The notes below the pieces were generated by a model, which did not search any database, was not told the origin of the DNA, and saw only the letters and a list, made by a program, of their open reading frames with translations. A DNA stretch of 9,653 nucleotides from Nitrososphaera sp. UBA217 (GTDB lineage: Archaea > Thermoproteota > Nitrososphaeria > Nitrososphaerales > Nitrososphaeraceae), in the NCBI GenBank assembly GCA_002501845.1, contig DAOL01000055.1:12633-22285 (forward strand), in the 5' to 3' direction. Positions 6,325 through 9,653 of this stretch are shown here, piece after piece (the first letter of the stretch is position 1; each line of letters opens with the position of its first letter). A program made the translations under genes and the position numbers.

Positions 6325-6534
6325 AATCGCGAAGAAAAGATATCGAAGGGGTTGTCACGCTCTTGAGTCATGAAAAATTGCCTATTACGATAAAGAGATT
6401 TTCACTTAGGGCGTCAGCCAACCTTCACAGCCTATTTGCCAGGTCGAGCAGCTGGGGGCTCTACCACAATGAGCTGAGGACTTGGACATTGTTCATCGAA
6501 ATTCTAAAGGCAGTATTCGAGGAAACACAGGTAG

Positions 6535-7728
6535 CTACTTTAGCCTGCCGATCCTCAAGAATGTGTTTGCCTTTTCCCTGACGCCCTTTTCGAATTCCGG
6601 CAGGTGTATTGTGTTAATGGGCTCGAGCATGTGGTATTTCTTGCTATAGTCAATCCTTTTCTTTGTCACGTGCTTTAGCTGGTCCTGCAGACTCTCTTTC
6701 AGGTCCGGAGGACAGATCTTGCTGCCAAGTATTGTGGCAAGTGACGCTTCGAGCATTTCGCTCAGGTGCTCTATGCCTTTGTCTTCATGAAAATGCGGAT
6801 TGCGGGTCTCTATCTGGAATACCTCTACGCCCTTGTCAACTATTTGTGGGTATTCCGACGGCACCAGCCCACCAAACTTTTCCAGTATACCGATGAATTC
6901 ACGTGTTTCTATCGAGTAACCGCTGGTATAGTGGAGGCACTCTGCAAGTGGCATGGAGAGCGCGTGCTCGCCAGCGTTGCCGGTTTTGATGACTTCAGTT
7001 TCAAAGCCGGTTATGGTCGCTAGAAGGGCATTGAGGTTCTTGTTTGTGATCTCGGACACTCTGCCCCATTTTGAGAATTGGAGCGCGTTGTTTCTGACCT
7101 TTGGCTTGAAAACCCAGGATACCCTCACGTTGCAGTACGGTGTGGTCGACATGCCAAAGCCGGCCGCAAATATCTTGACGTATTCGTTGACCGCGCCAGG
7201 GACATAATTGTCGCTGTCTATGAACCCGACGTAGTCCTTGTGGTACGACTTCGCCGCAAGCATGCCGATTATCATGCCTTCGGCCTTGCCGCTTCTTATG
7301 TTGCCCTGGGAGTCAAGGATCGAGTCGTATCCGACCTTTTTGAAGACCTCGGCAAGCCCCGGGTCCTGTTGGTGCACTATTATCATACGTTTCTCCATGA
7401 ATCTGCCAAGCTGCCTAACAGCCTCTGTCTCCATCGCAAACCTGTCCACTGGACCTCGTGAGCTGTTGGACACTATGATCACAAGACATTCGTTTGGTAT
7501 GCCACTCAGCACCCCCTCTAGGAGCTTTAATTTTTCATTCTTTATTGGAATAACAATCGCAAGGTCATGCATTATGTTCGAAATTTCGTCGTAGTCAAAT
7601 TTCCTTACCGTCTGGTGCGACGACTGGAAGCCCTTAGATTTTCCCGAGTCGAGCTCGTAAATGCGCTGTACAGCGTGTATGCTGACTGCGCCCAGCCGCT
7701 CGGTGTACCTTGGAAAATCGAGCTTCAT
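6535..7728 (-). CDS. mpgS: Mannosyl-3-phosphoglycerate synthase (GT55)
   Basis: This glycosyltransferase joins GDP-mannose and 3-phospho-D-glycerate to make mannosyl-3-phosphoglycerate, the first step in the two-step route to mannosylglycerate, a compatible solute used against salt or heat stress. Its 397 residues match the length of the Pyrococcus enzyme (about 394). Recognisable blocks are AIVIPIKNEKLKLLEGVLSG (57-76), VSNSSRGP (86-93), HQQDPGLAEVFKKVGY (119-134), IRSGKAEGM (144-152), the metal and nucleotide-sugar binding GFIDSDNYVPG (168-178), and GEHALSMPLAECLHYTSGYS (253-272). The ATG at 7728 is supported by a TATA-like box about 25 bases upstream. The protein is cytoplasmic, with no membrane segment. 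The phosphatase partner (mpgP) is not adjacent; a glycerate kinase follows instead, 210 bases downstream. Confidence 0.95.
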   Translation of the reverse strand: MKLDFPRYTERLGAVSIHAVQRIYELDSGKSKGFQSSHQTVRKFDYDEISNIMHDLAIVIPIKNEKLKLLEGVLSGIPNECLVIIVSNSSRGPVDRFAMETEAVRQLGRFMEKRMIIVHQQDPGLAEVFKKVGYDSILDSQGNIRSGKAEGMIIGMLAAKSYHKDYVGFIDSDNYVPGAVNEYVKIFAAGFGMSTTPYCNVRVSWVFKPKVRNNALQFSKWGRVSEITNKNLNALLATITGFETEVIKTGNAGEHALSMPLAECLHYTSGYSIETREFIGILEKFGGLVPSEYPQIVDKGVEVFQIETRNPHFHEDKGIEHLSEMLEASLATILGSKICPPDLKESLQDQLKHVTKKRIDYSKKYHMLEPINTIHLPEFEKGVREKANTFLRIGRLK

Positions 7729-7748
7729 GTTAGTTGTGTAAATTGATC

Positions 7749-7756
7749 ATATAAGA
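7749..7756 (-). promoter_or_regulatory. TATA-like box for mpgS
   Basis: Read on the minus strand this is cttatatg, centred about 25 bases before the ATG at 7728. It implies a leader of only a few bases at most. Confidence 0.5.
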
Positions 7757-7842
7757 TATTTTAGGTACGCGGCTAAAAGCTGGGGAAATATCGATAGAAA
7801 CCGCGATAGACACGATGACATCGTTCCATCCAAGGACGTGCT

Positions 7843-7920
7843 ATGCGCTCTAGCGTCGGGGACATCTGCCGGGAAGGCATGTCAGCCATACGCCATGCAG
7901 ATTCCGTGCTAAAGGCATAA
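7843..7920 (+). pseudogene. Possible remnant of a CBS-domain gene
   Basis: A 25-residue frame, ATG to TAA, sits in the 223-base gap between mpgS and the DUF2203 gene. Its product has the pattern of the opening strand and helix of a CBS domain (VGDI, a hydrophobic residue after about eight positions, then SVLKA), but it stops where the rest of the domain should begin. No continuation was found in the other frames. It overlaps the TATA-like box of the next gene. It may be the truncated start of a lost gene or simply chance. Confidence 0.2.
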
Positions 7921-7924
7921 ATTA
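7917..7924 (+). promoter_or_regulatory. TATA-like box for the DUF2203 gene
   Basis: ataaatta is centred about 31 bases before the ATG at 7952. The spacing is a little longer than at the other genes, which would leave a leader of about 5 bases. Confidence 0.4.
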
Positions 7925-7951
7925 TCTCAAAATCGAAAATAATTGCGTTAG

Positions 7952-8353
7952 ATGTTTACACTCTACACGCCGCTGACTGCAAACAAGGCATTGCCCGAAG
8001 TCAAGCGTCTATTTTCAAATATCTTGATGCACAAGAAACAGGCGGTAACTCTGCAAGAAAAGGTCGAATTGATAATCCAGTCTGGCAGCCAGTTCGAGGC
8101 GTTTATCAAGAAAAAGCAGGAGCTCAACGCTGCTGTTTCAAGCTATTACAAGGCGATAGAGCAGCTTGAAGCGAGCGGGGTAGTGATAAAGGACGTCGAG
8201 CAAGGACTTCTTGACTTTCCATCAAAGAGGTTCAACGAGGAAGTGTGGCTGTGCTGGAAGGTCGGGGAAAACGAGATCAAGTTCTGGCACGCAAAAGATG
8301 AAGGCTTTATAGGTCGCAAACCGCTCGAAAGTACTGGTAAAATAGAGCCGTAA
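7952..8353 (+). CDS. DUF2203 family protein
   Basis: This soluble protein of 133 residues matches DUF2203 over its whole length. It has the N-terminal FTLYTPLTANKALPEVKRL (2-20), a central helical hairpin rich in K, E and Q (about 22-74), then the conserved C-terminal blocks GVVIKDVEQGLLDFP (76-90), VWLCWKVGE (98-106), IKFWH (109-113) and GFIGRKPL (118-125). The family occurs in many bacteria and archaea, and its function is unknown. The invariant Cys, Trp and His residues of the C-terminal half are all present. The next gene's TATA box overlaps this gene's stop codon, so the two are packed head to tail but probably transcribed separately. Confidence 0.9.
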   Translation: MFTLYTPLTANKALPEVKRLFSNILMHKKQAVTLQEKVELIIQSGSQFEAFIKKKQELNAAVSSYYKAIEQLEASGVVIKDVEQGLLDFPSKRFNEEVWLCWKVGENEIKFWHAKDEGFIGRKPLESTGKIEP

Positions 8354-8360
8354 ATTTATA
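8354..8360 (+). promoter_or_regulatory. TATA box for the gene at 8385
   Basis: atttata immediately follows the stop codon of the DUF2203 gene and is centred about 28 bases before the ATG at 8385. Confidence 0.55.
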
Positions 8361-8384
8361 GCGCAGTACCGATGCTCAGCCAAC

Positions 8385-8648
8385 ATGCCGATAGATGCCG
8401 CCGAGTTTGACGCCCACAAGGATCTAGGCACAATAATCACTCAATTTCTATGCCGGAACCCTGACAGGGGCTTTTCTGCCGAGGAGATTGCACAGGCTAC
8501 AGGCGTTTCAGAAGAAGATGTGAACAGCACATTGCTCAAGTTGGGCTTTTCAGACCTTGCAAGCGCAATAGCTGGCAGGAAGAAAAAGATCAGAATAGAG
8601 GATGTCACGATAGACGGGACAACCTACTACCGCTGCATTTCAGATTGA
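8385..8648 (+). CDS. Small winged-helix DNA-binding protein
   Basis: The 87-residue product has the layout of a minimal winged helix. A first helix (about 9-24) is followed by FSAEEIAQATGVSEEDVNSTLLKLGF (30-55), which reads as a classic helix-turn-helix with the turn at TGVS. A basic stretch GRKKKIRIED (64-73) and a wing strand VTIDGTTYYRC (74-84) complete it. It probably binds DNA or RNA; no partner or target can be named. The ATG is supported by the TATA box about 28 bases upstream, with no ribosome binding site. Its C-terminal strand resembles the out-of-frame end of the gene at 2924, suggesting that the two are distant relatives. The prenyltransferase gene follows 40 bases downstream and might be read from the same message. 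Confidence 0.75.
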   Translation: MPIDAAEFDAHKDLGTIITQFLCRNPDRGFSAEEIAQATGVSEEDVNSTLLKLGFSDLASAIAGRKKKIRIEDVTIDGTTYYRCISD

Positions 8649-8688
8649 TTTCAAAAAGCATAGTAATGTCTGTCATACTAGCATACCA

Positions 8689-9567
8689 GTGCTGTTCATC
8701 TGGTTGCGGGCAATAAGGATAAGGTTTCTCTTGGCGTCGGTAATAGCAGTGAGCAACGGTCTTGCTATCGCATACTGGAAAACCGGAACGGTAGACCCCA
8801 TATCTGCCATCCTGACCTATATCGGCGTGATCTTCCTTCATGCCAGCGTTGACCTTCTTAACGACTACTGGGACCACAAACGTGGCATAGACGACGTCAC
8901 AACAAGAACAAAGTTCAGTGGTGGGACTGGAGTGCTCCCTGAAAACCTACTCGCACCAAATGCAGTATACGTCGCGGGTGTGATCTTTCTCATCCTCGGC
9001 GCGTCAATAGGCGCGTACTTTGTGGTTACACGTGGCTTTACAATAGCAGTAATTCTTGGCTTTGCAGTGGTCTCGATCTATTTCTACTCCACAAGCATCG
9101 TCAACGCCGGCCTCGGTGAGCTCTTTGTCGCGATCAAGGGTGCAATGATCGTGCTCGGCACTTTCTACGTCCAGTCGATGGTAATAGGGTCTGCCGCACT
9201 GTATGTTGGCGCCATCGTTGGCATCCTCTCCACAACGGTGCTGTTTGTTAACTCATTTCCTGACTTTGAAGCGGATCGGTCAAAAGGCCGGCACACCCTT
9301 GTTATAATTCTTGGCAAAAAGTTGGCCGCGAGGATATTTCCACTTTTCGTAATCACCGCCTACGTGATGATAATTGCAGGAATTTTCCTTGGCTTTACAA
9401 AGGTCTATTCTCTTGTCGGCCTCGCGTCGATCCCATTCGCAGCGAAGTCAATAATGTTGCTGACGAAGGATCAGCAAAGCCTCAAGTTTCTGGTACCGGC
9501 GATGGCGTCAACAGTGGCATATTCCCGAATTACTGGGTTTTTGTTGGCGCTTAGCCTGATCTTTTAG
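8689..9567 (+). CDS. UbiA-family prenyltransferase, probably MenA-like (1,4-dihydroxy-2-naphthoate polyprenyltransferase)
   Basis: This integral membrane enzyme transfers a polyprenyl chain from its diphosphate to an acceptor ring. Both Asp-rich magnesium-diphosphate motifs of the superfamily are present: NDYWDHKRG (58-66, the NDxxDxxxG form) and DFEAD (192-196) followed by SKGRHT. The hydrophobic profile gives about eight or nine membrane helices in 292 residues, the usual size. The sequence after the first motif, TRTKFSGGTGVLP (72-84), resembles the MenA-like branch, which makes the precursor of menaquinone. Thaumarchaeota contain menaquinones, which fits, but the acceptor cannot be fixed from sequence; a lipid or other quinone precursor is an alternative. 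The start is a GTG at 8689; no in-frame ATG precedes it. Its TAG overlaps the stop of a convergent gene by 3 bases (9565-9566 shared plus the flanking base). Confidence 0.9.
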   Translation: MLFIWLRAIRIRFLLASVIAVSNGLAIAYWKTGTVDPISAILTYIGVIFLHASVDLLNDYWDHKRGIDDVTTRTKFSGGTGVLPENLLAPNAVYVAGVIFLILGASIGAYFVVTRGFTIAVILGFAVVSIYFYSTSIVNAGLGELFVAIKGAMIVLGTFYVQSMVIGSAALYVGAIVGILSTTVLFVNSFPDFEADRSKGRHTLVIILGKKLAARIFPLFVITAYVMIIAGIFLGFTKVYSLVGLASIPFAAKSIMLLTKDQQSLKFLVPAMASTVAYSRITGFLLALSLIF

Positions 9568-9653
9568 AATACTACATGTTCAAGTATCATTTTGCCACCT
9601 GATTCAGAATACCATCTTACAAGTATGTGGGCTTTATAGGTGTCAAGGTAACT
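9564..9653 (-). CDS. C-terminal end of an unrecognised gene, partial
   Basis: On the minus strand a frame enters from the right edge and runs without a stop for 29 codons to a TAA at 9566-9564. The visible end, containing KAHILVRWYSESGGKMILEH, has a balanced, protein-like composition. The stop codon overlaps that of the prenyltransferase, which is a natural tail-to-tail arrangement. I do not recognise the family from so little sequence. The alternative is that this is non-coding sequence open by chance. Confidence 0.4.
   Translation of the reverse strand, partial: SYLDTYKAHILVRWYSESGGKMILEHVVF

Noticed and set aside
6325..6534. Remnant of mpgP between mpgS and the kinase.
   Set aside because: All three minus-strand frames are interrupted by stops within a short distance and show no HAD phosphatase motif such as DxDxT.
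6312..6581. An 89-codon plus-strand frame across the gap between glycerate kinase and mpgS.
   Set aside because: It overlaps both minus-strand genes at its ends, has no TATA box at the expected distance and matches no family I know. The middle part reads somewhat protein-like, so it could be a relic, but the evidence is too thin.

Overview
The window looks like an ordinary chromosomal stretch of a mesophilic archaeon, most likely an ammonia-oxidising thaumarchaeon close to Nitrososphaera. The pointers are TATA-like boxes placed 23-32 bases before start codons with no clear Shine-Dalgarno sequence, several small winged-helix proteins, an archaeal-type Ygr210/YchF-like GTPase with a TGS domain, a DUF2203 protein, a mannosyl-3-phosphoglycerate synthase and a UbiA-type prenyltransferase. 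The organism is an inference from gene content; no ribosomal RNA or other phylogenetic marker lies here.

Layout. Bases 1-206 hold the 3' end of a CoA-binding (YccU-type) protein. Two unrecognised genes follow, a 117-residue helical protein (238-591) and a CxxC-plus-coiled-coil protein (667-1488). A GTPase (1704-2918) is followed after 5 bases by a small winged-helix gene (from 2924) that appears frameshifted near its 3' end. A small winged-helix regulator on the minus strand (3150-3416) is divergent from biotin-protein ligase birA (3527-4495), and a short palindrome lies between their promoters. Downstream, two minus-strand genes follow one another: mannosyl-3-phosphoglycerate synthase (7728 to 6535), then glycerate 2-kinase (6324 to 4783). 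The kinase carries an unusual cysteine-rich N-terminal extension. The last block, on the plus strand, is a DUF2203 protein (7952-8353), another small winged-helix protein (8385-8648) and a UbiA-family prenyltransferase (8689-9567). The end of an unrecognised minus-strand gene runs off the right edge.

Functional links. The mannosylglycerate synthase and glycerate kinase both deal with glycerate or phosphoglycerate, which suggests compatible-solute metabolism tied to central carbon. The matching phosphatase (mpgP) is not in the window. BirA and its divergent regulator may share an operator. The prenyltransferase probably makes a respiratory quinone or a related prenyl lipid. I saw no tRNA, rRNA, CRISPR array, insertion sequence or defence system, and no clear sign of a wholly new system. 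The observations most worth checking are the probable frameshift at about 3101-3106 and the kinase's zinc-finger-like extension.
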